Below, piece after piece: positions 11,341 through 22,940 of a stretch of DNA of 64,000 nucleotides (positions are counted from its first letter, which is position 1; the number at the start of each line of letters is the position of its first letter). The stretch spans positions 104,768,605 through 104,832,604 of the forward strand of contig OW240913.1 of NCBI GenBank assembly GCA_933207985.1. Direction: 5' to 3'. Position numbers and translations under genes: made by a program. This DNA comes from Pelobates cultripes. Taxonomy: Eukaryota; Chordata; Amphibia; Anura; Pelobatidae. The notes under the pieces are model-generated. The model had not been told where the DNA came from. It ran no database searches and was given only the letters and a program-made list of their open reading frames with translations.

Positions 11341-12389
11341 TTAAGAAATATTGACTGTGTTTGAATTTTACTGAAACACCAATGCACTCAAAATATATCA
11401 TAAGGCAAAGGAAGGACTACATTGTTCTTATGCATTTTTACGATGCCATCATCGTCAATTCTCCCTGTCGTCACGATTGACTGCTGTGAGGAAAAAGGAA
11501 TTGTCTGTGGAGGATCCCGCAATCTACTGGGATACTCTATAGACATCAGTTTTATACTCTACTCTTGTACATGCAAAACGGTACTGCCCTGACATGATCT
11601 TCTGCCTGGTGAAGCACCAGGAGCTGAAGAGGATCTATAGGATGGAGATGACGGTGGCCATCAAAGACAGCTTCTGGTAATTAATCTAACCTTCACGTGC
11701 ACCCCAGGCCAGTTCTGATGTCACCATCAAGGATCTTTACAAAATATGATACATTTCTCTGAAAAGGTATAAGAACTCCTTATTTTGCATTGATAATTGT
11801 TTAGATTCTCATCTTTAAAGTATATTTACACTTTTACAATTTCAGGATAAATTCCCTTTACTTCAAATCCCTATTTTCACAAACTCATTAATATGTTTTC
11901 ACAATTTTACCTCATCTACAAGACAGTGACTGGTCTTACTCAATAGAATCCATAGTTTGGAATCATCTGCAATCCCACTACTCTTTCAGACTTTTATAAA
12001 GTTGTATTTTCACAGTATTAGATCACTATATACCTACTAGCCTTATTCATAAATTGACAACATCACTTCCTTCCCTTCCTATCTGTGATATTCTTTATAT
12101 GACATATCACTTAAGTTCTTTCCACTTTCATTTCACCTAGAAATGCATGGATAGATCACATTACATGCTTACTTATCTTCTAACTTCCAATACAAACTGA
12201 ATATGACACGTGGCTGATTTACTTCTTTGCTTCTGGGATTTTTTTCAGATTGAAGATTTCTTAAATGAAATGCAAACTCATGTGTTGTCCCTTTTACATA
12301 TCCACTATTTTCAGTATTTTTTCTGGTAATACTCCCAAACACTCAAGATGATTTTGGCAGCTACAAGAAAGACTATCCTTCTTACCTGG
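11341..12389. other. Intergenic stretch with one coding-like fragment
   Basis: Mostly AT-rich. At about 11587-11679 the plus strand reads DMIFCLVKHQELKRIYRMEM and runs to a TAA. It is short, without a start, and next to GC-richer DNA (11440-11580) that looks like a dispersed repeat. It may be a repeat-derived or processed fragment; no family recognised. Confidence 0.35.
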
Positions 12390-12860
12390 ATCTCTCTTGA
12401 TTGTTGCGGCGCATTGCTATGAGGCGCATTACCATTGCTCCGGATCCAAGGGCGCTCCCGACAATTCCCACTCCCAGCTCACATCCTTCTAATGTTCCTT
12501 CAGACACCGAAGATGGCACTTCTGAGCCCTTACATGTCTCTAGCCTCTCCTCCCTTGTTACTGACATAGGCATGATTGTATCATCACTCAAACATCGCAC
12601 TCTCACATTTGTGCATTACACAGGTGCAGCCAGCCATCACATCATTCCTAGGGTTATTTAAGCTTATTCTTTTCTTTGTACTGTGCCCTGTAGTGAGTTT
12701 CCCTTTGTGGCTATCTCAGAGTGTTTATCTATTTAAATTCATTGGCTTTTTGACTTTGGCCTGTACCTTGACCATTCTCCATTCTATTGTCCTTGGTCTT
12801 TAGCATGTCTATCTGACTACGTTCAACTCCATTTCGATAAACCTTAGCTTGCATCTGATT
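12390..12860 (+). repeat. LTR-like or unclassified retroelement remnant
   Basis: A GC-richer block with GGGTTATTTAAGC (12650-12662; TATTTAAG is promoter-like), then a T/C-rich segment with CTGTGCCCTGTAGTGAG and CTTGACCATTCTCC words. This layout resembles the U3-R-U5 of Gypsy-type LTRs. Clean TG/CA ends and a target duplication were not found. Confidence 0.35.
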
Positions 12861-13480
12861 TTTCTAGTTTTGTATGACCATTATAGGGCCTCGTAATACA
12901 ATATTTATTATACTAATTATCTACAGTTTTATAAACATACTGCCTGTTGGGTTGTAGTGAATCGTGACACCCCTTGGGTTGCAGTGAATTGTGAAAACTG
13001 CTTTAGCATTATGTCTAAATTAGCTTATGTTTGTAAGTCTGAGGTCTCCCAATGTAGAGAACACAAATGTTCTGGATTTTTTACATTATTGGGAGCTTTA
13101 CAGCCATTTTCTAAAGACTCAACTTAAGGCTCATATTGCAAAACTTTTTAATATACTAATTTATTTTATTTGAAAATTATTTATGGGAGACATTCAATTT
13201 AATCTAATTGATTTGTTTATGTTTTTCCTTTTTTGTTTTATATGAAACTGACATTGCTACATATAGAATAAACATTGTTTTGCTAAGCACTTAATATTAT
13301 TTTCCTCTTTGCAAATGTTTCCTAGGGTGTTATGTAACCCCCAACACCCATCAATCTACTATGTTGTACTTAAAATAATACAATGTTTTGGAAAAAAAAC
13401 AAACCAAAAAAACTAATCGTTCTCAAGTATCAAAGTAAATGTCAAAGTACTATGTACCTTTGGTTATCAATAATTATGAC
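12861..13480. other. AT-rich intergenic stretch
   Basis: No feature recognised. Confidence 0.55.
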
Positions 13481-13925
13481 ATTAATATACAGACATATTG
13501 TGTATGTGTATGTACATCTGTATTAGTATGTATGTGGCAGTGTATGTGTGTATGTGCAAACATCCGAGCAATCAAACACCGACACAGGATGCACCCCTGC
13601 AGTCAGATTAACCCTTGCTGTCGGATGAAAAATGCATCCTTGCAGTCGGATAAAAAATACACCATTGCAGTCAAGCACAAACATTACATACAAACACACA
13701 CACCCCTGCATTCAAACTCCAAAATGATATACAAACACACCCCTTAATGCAAACACCAACACTAAATACAAAATCACACCTGTATTTAAAAGTCAACACT
13801 ACATACAAACACACCCCTGCATTTAAACATAAACACTACACACAAGCACATCACTGCATACCAATGGCAACAGTACATACAAACACATGCCTACATGCGC
13901 ACATATACTCTTTACAATATAGATG
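13481..13925. repeat. Minisatellite, about 35-40-bp degenerate unit
   Basis: Starts with a short TG run (13500-13555). A GCAGTCGGATAAAAAATGCA-like unit then repeats three or four times (13590-13680). Next come CACCCCTGCATTCAAACAC and ACTACATACAAACACAC units to about 13890. The frames across it are repeat translations. Confidence 0.8.
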
Positions 13926-14011
13926 CTTTCATTCAAACGCACAAACACTGCTCGCAAATAGTAGATCCCCAGCTGGCATAGCATCGGAGGAGTTACACAA
14001 CAGATGATCTA

Positions 14012-14245
14012 TATAGAATATAGAATGCACACTATAACAATCCCAAAAAAACTTAGCTTTATTATGTACAAAAAAGTACCAGGGTGAAAACATATAAGAA
14101 AAAATAAACAAAGTGACAGAAGCAAGGGCAAGTACAATAAAATAATAATAAATTACCACAAAATTTCTTACAAGCCTCAAGACAGAAACAGGAGTCACCA
14201 AACCCCCCCAACGTTTCGGCACCAATTGGCTGCCTTTATCAAGGG
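14012..14245 (-). mobile_element. Retroposed element with terminal hairpin box, copy B
   Basis: 234 bp flanked by an exact 18-bp duplication, TACACAACAGATGATCTA, at 13994-14011 and 14246-14263. This length is typical of LINE-machinery insertions. On the minus strand the insert starts exactly with CCCTTGATAAAGGCAGCC, has a short spacer, then GGTGCCGAAACGTTGG. About 150 bp later comes AATAAAG (plus-strand TTTATT at 14058-14063), then TTTTTTTGGGATT and GTGTGC. It encodes no protein. I do not recognise a named SINE; it lacks obvious tRNA A/B boxes. Confidence 0.75.
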
Positions 14246-14263
14246 TACACAACAGATGATCTA

Positions 14264-17200
14264 CCTTTGGCCTTTCTTACACTAGAGGGGGCCTCAAAAT
14301 ACTTTCTTGCACCAAGGTCCTCTCTACATTAGTCCAGTCACTTTATATATGTACGCAACATCTGTTCACATGTGGCCTGCATACTTTACGGCTTGAGTTC
14401 TATCTGCATTTAATATTGTAGGTTTAAGATAATGAGTCTAGGTGCTTGTAGTAATGGAATGGGGATAGAATAAATAGTGAGGTGACGATAACAAGAGTCT
14501 AGGTGCTTGTATGACACGTCATCAGATGTGAAGAGTAAGTGAAAAATGCTGTCTGCTCATTTTGATTAGACTGATAACTGTACTGTGTATTAAACACTCA
14601 AAAAGTATATGTCAATGTGTAGGAGCATTCAATATAATATAATGCATAATAGATAGGTAGTAAATGCATCAATTAGAAGTAATAACATAAATCACAAGTA
14701 GCATGAAAAGAAAACAATAGTAGCCACAGTGATTTTACAAACCTTAAGCGTCCTAGGTAGGAGACATTGTAATATACTGACATCAGAAGCCAAGCTCCAT
14801 GGTAAAAAGATGCAAGTCTCAGCGTACAGCGACAATATTATTTATATAATACCCAATGCATTAAGGAGGAAGGCAATAAGAAACAGTGAGCATTGTAATC
14901 AGCTCGGTTGTAACAGTATGTTAGCGTATACGATATGCAAGCCATGGTTTTGGTATTGAAGCTCAGTGTATGTCTGTGTTTGTACAATCAGATCTGTTTG
15001 ACTAGGTTTGCACTGAGGGATCTTATGCTGTGAATACAGAATGATGCTTGCAGTTTCTTTGGTCATATGGCCAAAAGTGCACTTGTCATTCTTTACTCTT
15101 TCCTGACATATCCTGCCTTTTTTTTAAATTCAAATTAGCTATTTCTAGTCAATTCTGGGTTAACAAGAAGCTAACTTGATAAAAAAAAAAATATCTAGTG
15201 TCTCAGAAAAAAATAATGTAGATTGAACACAAACCATGACAAGTACAAGCAGAAAAAGTAAAGTGCAAAAAGCCATTTTCCTCACCACATTTCAGCTTAA
15301 CTAAAATATATATAATTTAGCATAATTGATCCAATTTTTACACGCTTCAGTGCAAATACATAAAGTATGCCACTATGTTGCACAAAAGCATTTCACCAAA
15401 TGTATACATCCAGCTGCCTTTATGATCGTAAATGTAAATATTACCTTTTAAAGTTCTTGCAAAGTGGATCTTTAATTGGGCCAGCCATGCTTCCACTATT
15501 ATAAAGTTAATTTACTTTTTAGTAGAAAATACTGCAGCAGTGAATTGGAATTTTAAAAAAAAGAAAAGAAAGAGGGATAATTGCCATTACTTTATCCAAT
15601 TAAGGCATGGGTTAATGATAATAAGTCTGACATAAAAGTGATGCTTTGTAAAAAGTGCTTACAAGTTTCAATAAGCATATTAATCTTAACTAGCTGTTTT
15701 TTATTGCATTAAAATGGGCACATAGTTTTAGATTTGTACATTGTATTCTGTTATGAAATCTACTTAAGCAATTGAAAAATTATATGTAGATTAACAAATT
15801 CAAGTCTTATCAAACATGAGGCAAATAAAACAACATCTAGGTTTTCTAGGACAATTCATCAGTATGATTATTTTTACATACATTTTCCTCTAAAAAATAC
15901 TTTATATAAAATTAATCTCTGTTGTTCATATTAGTCTTTTGCTTTAAATTATGGCCTTAATTTTACATTTTGGACAAGGTTTTCAAATGATTTAATCATT
16001 TTGGATAACATTTACAAATAATTCAATATATATATATATTTCAAAAATAAATATATTAAATATATTGATATATATAAAAAAATAGTTTTCATAATATTAC
16101 ATTATTTTGAAAGTGTATCCAAAAATATTTTTTTGCAGTGAATATACTTTAATAAAAGTATGCTATGCTGAAAAGGACAGGTTTGTGAATTGGTTGAAGT
16201 CAGAACCAGGTTCCTACGGGTAGGTGCTGTTCCCCCATGTAACATATTTTGAAATTGCACCACGAGGTCACCAGGGCAACCCTAATATTATAGCCAGCTC
16301 TAGAGATATGATGCTTGGAGTGTCCATTTAATTAATACCACAACATAGATTGCATTTTTTATTTTTTGGGGGAAAACTGTTATCGTGTTTCCCTACACAT
16401 TGTGAATAAATGTAAACTAGCATGTCAGAAAGAGGGCTTCTTTTAACATAATAATGATTTTAAGATATCTTTCCATGTGAATAACCATAAGAAAAACCCA
16501 CTCCCCAACAATTAGTGAGCAATTCTTAAAAACCTAATATCTGATATCATTTTTAAGAAGAATATAATTACTTTAAAAATAATTGCTGCACTTACATGCA
16601 AAACCTGAAAACTGATTCAGTCTTGTGTTTTTTTTTAAATTAACTGCTACAATCTGTTGTATGGATTAGCTACAGGTGCAAAACAAAGAAAAATAAAGAG
16701 GGGCACAATTCAAAGGCATGTTATATCTAACAAAAGCGCAGGTAATTAAACTGTGAGCCTGTGTCCTTCTAAAGATACAGACATATGCGGAGTTCTTTAT
16801 TCCACAATCACAGACAGATTTGAAGACAATATCAAACCACATCATTATAGAGATGATAAAATTGTTGTAACTAGCAATATTTTTTAAGTACAATATTCTC
16901 CATGAAAATATTCATTGTTTGACGTTTCTGAGAACTAGTCAATCTGTTCCTGCAGCTTTGAAATCAGCTAATACAAAGGAAATGATCAGAAAAGTACTTT
17001 TCCAATTTTGTCTGGCGCTCAGATGGCTTATTTACCAAAAACAAAATTATCATTTTTTTGAACTTTGCTGCTTTAAAAGGTATATTTATCTAAAAAGTAG
17101 AACCGATTCATACAGAATTTCACACCGTACTGTATAGCATTGGGAATACATATCAAGCTATGGTATTCGTTATGGCAGAAGCTTTATTCTATCAGGGCAA

Positions 17201-17414
17201 AGAGTTCTTGCAAACATGTACACTCTCCAAAGGCCTGTATTGGGAATAGGCATATGTGTGCAAATATTATTTTGTCGAGATTGTGCAAGTCTTATTTTTC
17301 AATCTTTTCAAAGATGTATTGAACTTTTTTGTTGATATTCATGCTTCCTTAAGTGAACCTGTATATTATTTAGTATAGTGTTTATGTTTTTCATCAAGAT
17401 TAGACACTTGCATA
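14264..17414. other. Long AT-rich stretch without recognised genes
   Basis: About 3.1 kb with no repeat family I can name. Low-complexity AT tracts occur at 16020-16140 and 15180. The sequence has no long frames and no obvious terminal repeats, so it may contain unique non-coding DNA. Confidence 0.6.
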
Positions 17415-17561
17415 GTTATTTACTAAATTGATCACTTATGGAAATTCTAAGTGAATTTCAAATTTTAGACAAAAATGACCCAATTGGACACATAGCCGAC
17501 TTTGTTTCCAATTCAGCTATTTTTGTCTTACAGTTGAAATTCAGTAAATTTAGTAAATAAC
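17415..17561. mobile_element. Fold-back MITE, TTATTTACTAAA family
   Basis: 147 bp with inverted ends GTTATTTACTAAATTG and AATTTAGTAAATAAC and AAATTTCA/TGAAATT words internally. A single arm of the same family is at 37012-37080. No coding capacity; superfamily not determined. Confidence 0.65.
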
Positions 17562-18790
17562 ACTTTTGATACTCTTGATTTTGGCATTTTTAACTCCTTA
17601 AGGACACAGGCAATTGGACACTTTCTGATCAAAACAAACCTGAAATTTGACTATATGTCTGTTCATCCATAATTGACCTCTTTCATATTACATGCACCCA
17701 CACTTATTATAATATATATCATTTTCTTCAGGAGAAACAGAACTTTCATTTCACATCATGTATCTATATATGAAACATTATTTTATAGGATAAATACTAA
17801 AATAGTATGAGGAGTTAAGAAATGTTGTTATTGTCCAAATTCTGCATGGCATTTAACTGTGAATGTCATAATAAAATACACATATTTGTGTTCAGCCATG
17901 TCTCATGAGTACAACATCGAAAGCTCGTGTAAAAATGAAGATAATAAAATAAACTATACTAAGTTGTTCTCTAGTTATTTATTGCTAACAAAACTGGCCT
18001 ACTCTAGGATTTCAGTTTCACAACTTCCTTCTAAAATACATCACATCAAGGTCTGATCTAAATATAATGCTGGTTTTTAATTTTCCTGACTTTATTCATC
18101 GATTTTTTTTTATATGATTTACAGTTTTGAGTGTCATGTAATTGTAAGCTTGTATCGCCCTGCAAGTGTTGAACACAGAAGATGAATGATCTGTTTAATT
18201 CATACAGAGTAATCAATAGAAGTCAAATGATGTACTTGTATGCTACAATAGTTAGTCAGGCCTACAGCCAGTTATTTGTGGCCTCACTCTAAATGGAAGT
18301 TTATTATGCATTGATGCAGAAAGAACCATATGTTAAACCAGGCAAACTTTTGAAATGCATGCTGTTTATTTCTTTTTAAGTTTTCAACTACAAGCCTGAA
18401 TTATAGCCAATTACATTTCTGTTGGAAATAGTGGGCCTACGTATAAAAAAAGATCACTGGAATATGATGATGAGCGATTTTTTTCTAACTAGTTTCTATT
18501 TTATCTTATTTTTTCATAGGCAGATGTTATGTTAATATGCAAAATACAAAAACCGTTTCCAAGGCAATGTGCGTGTTTCAAAAGCATTAAATACTGCTGC
18601 AAGCAACCTATCAAAATGTCCACGATTTTGGATAGTGCGTTTCCGTAATAAAATATTTGGCCAAAAACAATTAAAATGTATTTGTGCTTATGTTTTGCAT
18701 GCAGCATTTATTTACAGAACCTTTAGGTAGAAGTGAAACATTAAAAATGTTACTACTGGTTATAAAAAAAAAATACGCAGTACGTCTTGT
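17562..18790. other. AT-rich stretch with conserved-looking non-coding DNA
   Basis: No repeat ends recognised. 18430-18720 is less repetitive and rich in octamer/homeodomain-like words (see findings). Confidence 0.5.
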
Positions 18791-18794
18791 TTAA

Positions 18795-19112
18795 AGAGAC
18801 ACTCCAAGCACCATAACCACTACGGCTTATTACGTTTGTATTAGTGCCAGTAGTCTGTGAGTGCTTTCTCTCTTTTCTTATTAAACACTTTTAAGATGTT
18901 TGCAAAAACAAAGGTTTCATGGCACCTTTATTTTAAATGAATAGTAAGGAAGTTAAACATCTTCATTAAACTCAGATAGAAAGTACTATTTGGCACTAAA
19001 AAACCTTTCTTATAAGCACTGTGGCAAAAAGCAAAGCTGAAGCACCTATGGCATTCTTGGAACATGACTACTATAATAAACTTTTATGATTATGGTGCCT
19101 GAAGTGACCTTT
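18795..19112. mobile_element. T2/Kolobok-like TTAA MITE
   Basis: Begins after TTAA (18791-18794) with AGAGACACTCCAAGCACCAT and ends with the complement ATTATGGTGCCTGAAGTGACC. The right TTAA has decayed (TTTC). About 318 bp, non-coding. The end sequence fits the TTAAAGGRR pattern known for T2-family MITEs of frogs. Confidence 0.75.
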
Positions 19113-19604
19113 TCAGCTTTTTTTCAACACCTAGCTAAAAAACATTGACTTTCATATAACGTCTTCAACCAAGCATTACAATCACTACAGCTAACCCCTG
19201 TCACAGTTTGGCTGTGCCAAAATGGCAAACATTGATTTTAGTGTACTAGGATGGTTTCAATGTTTTTTCAATGGCTCCTATACCCCACTGCTAAGAGCCT
19301 ATCATTGCACAGTGACCATCTTCTTTGTGATGTTCCAATCAGAGGGGCTTTTGGGTGCCTGGGAATTCTTCTGTTTTTATCAGACCACTTTTGGCTTCAC
19401 CCATAGCTGTCTAGCACAATAACTAACCTCTACAATAAGCTGTCGCATTTTTGGTTTTTGGAGAAATTCGGGCCAGAATATGACGTCATATTCGCGCAGC
19501 CAGACTCCCTATTCGCGCAGCCAGACGCCCGCCCCGCACGACCACCCAGCATGCTGCCCGCCTGCACAATCCCTTGGCTGGTCGCCCTCTGGATCCCACA
19601 GGTA
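19113..19604. other. Intergenic, GC-rich head of minisatellite
   Basis: Nothing recognised to 19440. From 19470 the DNA is GC-rich, with the CGCGCAGCCAGAC unit duplicated (about 19493-19526). It leads into the TG array, similar in layout to the hAT-borne arrays, but no terminal repeat was found. Confidence 0.4.
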
Positions 19605-20182
19605 GCAATAATGTGTGAGTCAGTCTGTCAGTGTGAGTGTATGGGTCTGTCATGGTGTGTGTCTGTCTTGGTGTGTCTATGTGTGTGTGTCTGTCATGAT
19701 GTGTGCATGTGTGTGTGTCTGTCTGTCATGGTGTTTGTGTTTGTCTGTCTGTCATGGTGTGAGTGTCTGTCTGTGTCATGGTGTGTGTGTCTGTCTTGGT
19801 GTGTCTATGTGTGTGTGTCTGTCATGGTGTGTGTATGTATGTGTGTCTGTGTGTGTCATGGTGTGTGTCTGTCTGTGTCATGGTGTGTGTGTCAGTCATG
19901 GTGTGTGTATGTGTGTGTCATGTTGTGTGTGTGTGTGTGTCTGTCATGGTGTGTGTGTGTGTGTGTGTTTGTGTCTGTCTGTCTGTCAGGTGTGTGTGTT
20001 TTTGTCAAGGTGTGTGTGTGTGTGTGTCTGTCATGGTACGTATGTGTGTCATGGTGCGCGTGTTTGTGTCTGTCATGGTATATGTGTGTGTCATGGTGTG
20101 TGTGTGTCTGTCATGGTATATGCGTCTGTCATGGTGTGTGTGTGTGTCTGTCAGGATGTATGTGTGTGTCTGTGTGTGTGTT
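19605..20182. repeat. TG-rich minisatellite, about 18-40-bp units
   Basis: Tandem units of GTGTGTGTCTGTCATGGT with length variants. Long open frames over it give Cys/Val strings in several frames and are artefacts. Confidence 0.95.
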
Positions 20183-20199
20183 AAGGTTACCAGACCCCT

Positions 20200-20370
20200 T
20201 CCATTGGCAAGTGAATAGTGTTTTTACTCACCCTTTTTTTCTTGCTTAATGATCTCAGCCAATTCAATGTTTTACCATAAGATTGGCTGCAAAACGCTAC
20301 ACCAATCAGCATCTCCTCATAGAGGTGCATTGAATAAATGTATCACTATGTGGAACGTTCAGTGCCACCA
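20200..20370. repeat. TTAA-MITE internal module
   Basis: Carries the CTCCTCATAGAGGTGCATTG word shared with MITEs at 36.64 and 53.85 kb and a CCAATCAGCAT word. Ends not visible. Confidence 0.4.
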
Positions 20371-20374
20371 TTAA

Positions 20375-20700
20375 GCGTGTGTGTGTGACAGTGAGCTTGT
20401 CTTTAGAAAGCATGTGTGTATCAGTGAGCTTTTCTGTAGTGAGCGTGTGTGTGTGACAGTGAGCTTGTCTGTAGAAAGCTTTTGCATGTCAGAGTGTGTC
20501 TGTACTATGTTTGTGTGTATATCAATAAGCTTGTCTGTGTGTGTCAGTGAGATTGTCTGTTAGTGAGCGCATATGTGTTTGCATCTGTGAGCTTGTGTTT
20601 TTATTTCAATGAGCTTATGTATATCAGTGAGATTGTTTGTCTATAAGGCTGTGTATCAATGAGCTTGTGTGTGTCAGTGAGATAGTCTGTGTCTGCATGC
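20375..20700. repeat. GTGTGTGTCAGTGAGCTTGT minisatellite
   Basis: About ten degenerate 26-40-bp units with the core CAGTGAGCTTGTCTGTAG. Not coding. Confidence 0.9.
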
Positions 20701-20710
20701 AAGTACTTAA

Positions 20711-21206
20711 AGGGACACTGCAGGCACCCAGACAACTTCTTCCCATTGGAGTGGTCTGGGCACCAATTCCCACCACCCTTAACCCTGCAAGTATAATTAT
20801 TGCAGTTTTTATAAACTGTAATAATTACCTTGCAGGGTTAAGTCCTCCTCTAGTGGCTGTTTATCAGACAGCCACTAGAGGGACTTCTATGTTCTTAGAA
20901 CACGAAAAGTGTTTTAAACTATGCTGCACATCCTCACGCTATGTGAGGACCTCCAGCTTCACCAAAATCCCCATAGGAAAGCATTGAATAATGCATTCAT
21001 ATGGGGAGGTCTAATGCGCGTTCACGGCCAATTCCACGCATGAGCATTAGGTCTTCCCCGTCGGCTAATGTTGAGAGGAGAGTAGGCAGAGCCTGTCCCT
21101 CGACGCTGGACTCCGGTAAGTCACTGAATGGGTTTTAACCCCTTCAGCAACATGGGATGGGGGGTGGGAGGGAGAGGCACTCGTTTTCCTGGCACTGGAG
21201 AGACCG
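20711..21206. mobile_element. T2/Kolobok-like TTAA MITE with intact target sites
   Basis: 496 bp between TTAA (20707-20710) and TTAA (21207-21210). Left end AGGGACACTGCAGGCACCC. The right end, read inverted, is CGGTCTCTCCAGTGCC, the same sequence with mutations. Internal hairpins include AACCCTGCAAGTATAATTA with its complement, and CCTCTAGTGGCTGT with ACAGCCACTAGAGG. Non-coding. Confidence 0.82.
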
Positions 21207-21210
21207 TTAA

Positions 21211-21435
21211 AGACACACAGTTGCAAACAGAAATGCATACACAATGTCAGAGAGACACATGCGCACACAGACTCACACACATACACACATCAAAATAGAC
21301 ACACATGCCATATACAGACACACATGGGCAGTCACATACAGGTATACATAGACACAAGTGCACATACACACACACATGCACAGTCCTACATACACAAGCA
21401 TACACAAGCACAGTTACACACAGATAGACACATAA
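21211..21435. repeat. CA-rich microsatellite
   Basis: Interrupted ACAC/ACACAT repeats directly following the MITE. Confidence 0.9.
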
Positions 21436-22634
21436 TCTCTTGTCGATTCTTGGCTGGGAGCAAAAGAAGCAGAGTGATAGAGGCGGGGAACATGGTTAGA
21501 GTGTCATATTCCCATCATCTCTGTCTAAACTGTACTTGTGTACTGCTTCTGCTTCCAGATGGGAATGAAAACATATCACACAGATTTGGGGCACTGCATC
21601 CCCCCTACCACCACCACCACTAAGAAATTCAGGGCTATTTAGCCTTTCTAATATTGCTCTAGTCTTCCTACTCCCCCCACCCTTAGCGACGTGTCTAACA
21701 ATAAATAGTTTATGTTTTTACATGAACAGGAAATGTTTAACTACTTTACCTTCTCACTTGGTAGTTGCAACATTTAATTTTTAATTAAAATGTTAGCCCA
21801 GTGGCTAAAATACTAAAAGGGTTTTATTAATCAAGCTGATAATGCATCAACAGCAGCTAAAATTATGTTCACACCGAAACATTGGCAGAGTTTATATGGT
21901 AATGATGAATTAATCACAGAATATTGCAATACAATCTTTATTATTACATATTTTCTGTATTGCCTAATGGTAATAATGTTATGGATTTATAGGAAGTGTT
22001 TGTACCTTTAGGAAGGAAACTTGAAAGGTCTAGTCACACAACTGTCAGGAGTCTCTGGATGCTGCAAGCTATGAGATAAGCAGTACTATATTGCTGCATT
22101 CTGGATTAATTTTACATGTTGAATAATACCATTTTCTGACAATAATATGTCTTTATGAGCTGCTTTTCTGCAATTCACTCTTTGTGAATGAAATCTCATA
22201 CATTCACATTAACACAACCTTCAATAAAACCATACAGAAAAGAGAGTAAATAATTTAGAATTTAGTGGGCTACAAGATACTTTGACGACGCTGCATGCAA
22301 CTTCTTGACATCGTAATATATTATCACTTTAAAAGAGACAATGATTTAATTAATCAATCATTTGAATACTCTAAATAACTATGGTTACACAGAAGAAACT
22401 GCTTGGTGAATGTTATATATTATCTACTACTATTTTTTTAAGAAAAAACTGTTAAAGGGGCTTATCAAGCACCCTTGCGTTTCGTGCAATTTGTTGTTTA
22501 CAGTTTGTTATTCTGGAAGTTATTCTCATGACTGCTGACCCATATACCAACCCACCGTTGCCCCAATAATACACTGGACACCTTTTAAAGTGGATAATGG
22601 CAACGGCCACAGCTTTATTAAACAATAAAAATTC
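21436..22634. other. Intergenic, partly conserved-looking
   Basis: No coding. 21800-21960 contains ATTAATCAAGC, GATGAATTAATCACAG and ATTGCAATACAATC words, without repeat signatures, which may be non-coding regulatory DNA. Confidence 0.45.
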
Positions 22635-22940
22635 TTAGAGGACCACTATAGTGCCAGGAAAACATACTCGTTTTCCTGGCACTATAGTGCCCAGAGGGTG
22701 CCTCCACCCTCAGGGTCCCCCTCCCGCCCGGCTCTGGGGAGAGGAAGGGGTTAAACACTTACCTTTCTCCAGCGGTGCCGGACGGGGAGCTCTCCGCCTC
22801 CAATCCTTCTCCGATCCTCCCTTTCGGCTGAATGCGCACGAGCAGCAAGAGCTGCGCGCGCTTTCAGCCGATCTCATAGAAAAGCATTTACAATGCTTTC
22901 CTATGGACGCTTGCGTGTTCTCACTGTGATTTACACCAAA
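22635..22940. mobile_element. TTAA-type MITE, left half
   Basis: Begins TTAGAGGACCACTATAGTG (mutated TTAA). It has a subterminal hairpin (CACTATAGTGCCAGGAAAAC with its complement at 22670-22689), a GC-rich core, and the ATAGAAAAGCATTT/AATGCTTTCCTATGG module near the end. The right terminus is missing. Confidence 0.65.

Noticed and set aside
13929..14252. 107-residue minus-strand frame
   Set aside because: Crosses the junction of a minisatellite flank and the retroposed insert; no motif.
19458..20249. 263-residue Cys/Val-rich frame resembling a keratin-associated or metallothionein-like protein
   Set aside because: Two other frames over the same DNA give the same composition; it is a GTGTGTCTGTCATGG minisatellite.
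22455..22500. Further hairpin-box copy (TTATCAAGC..GCGTTTCGTGC)
   Set aside because: The boxes are in the reverse order relative to the other copies and there is no AATAAA partner.
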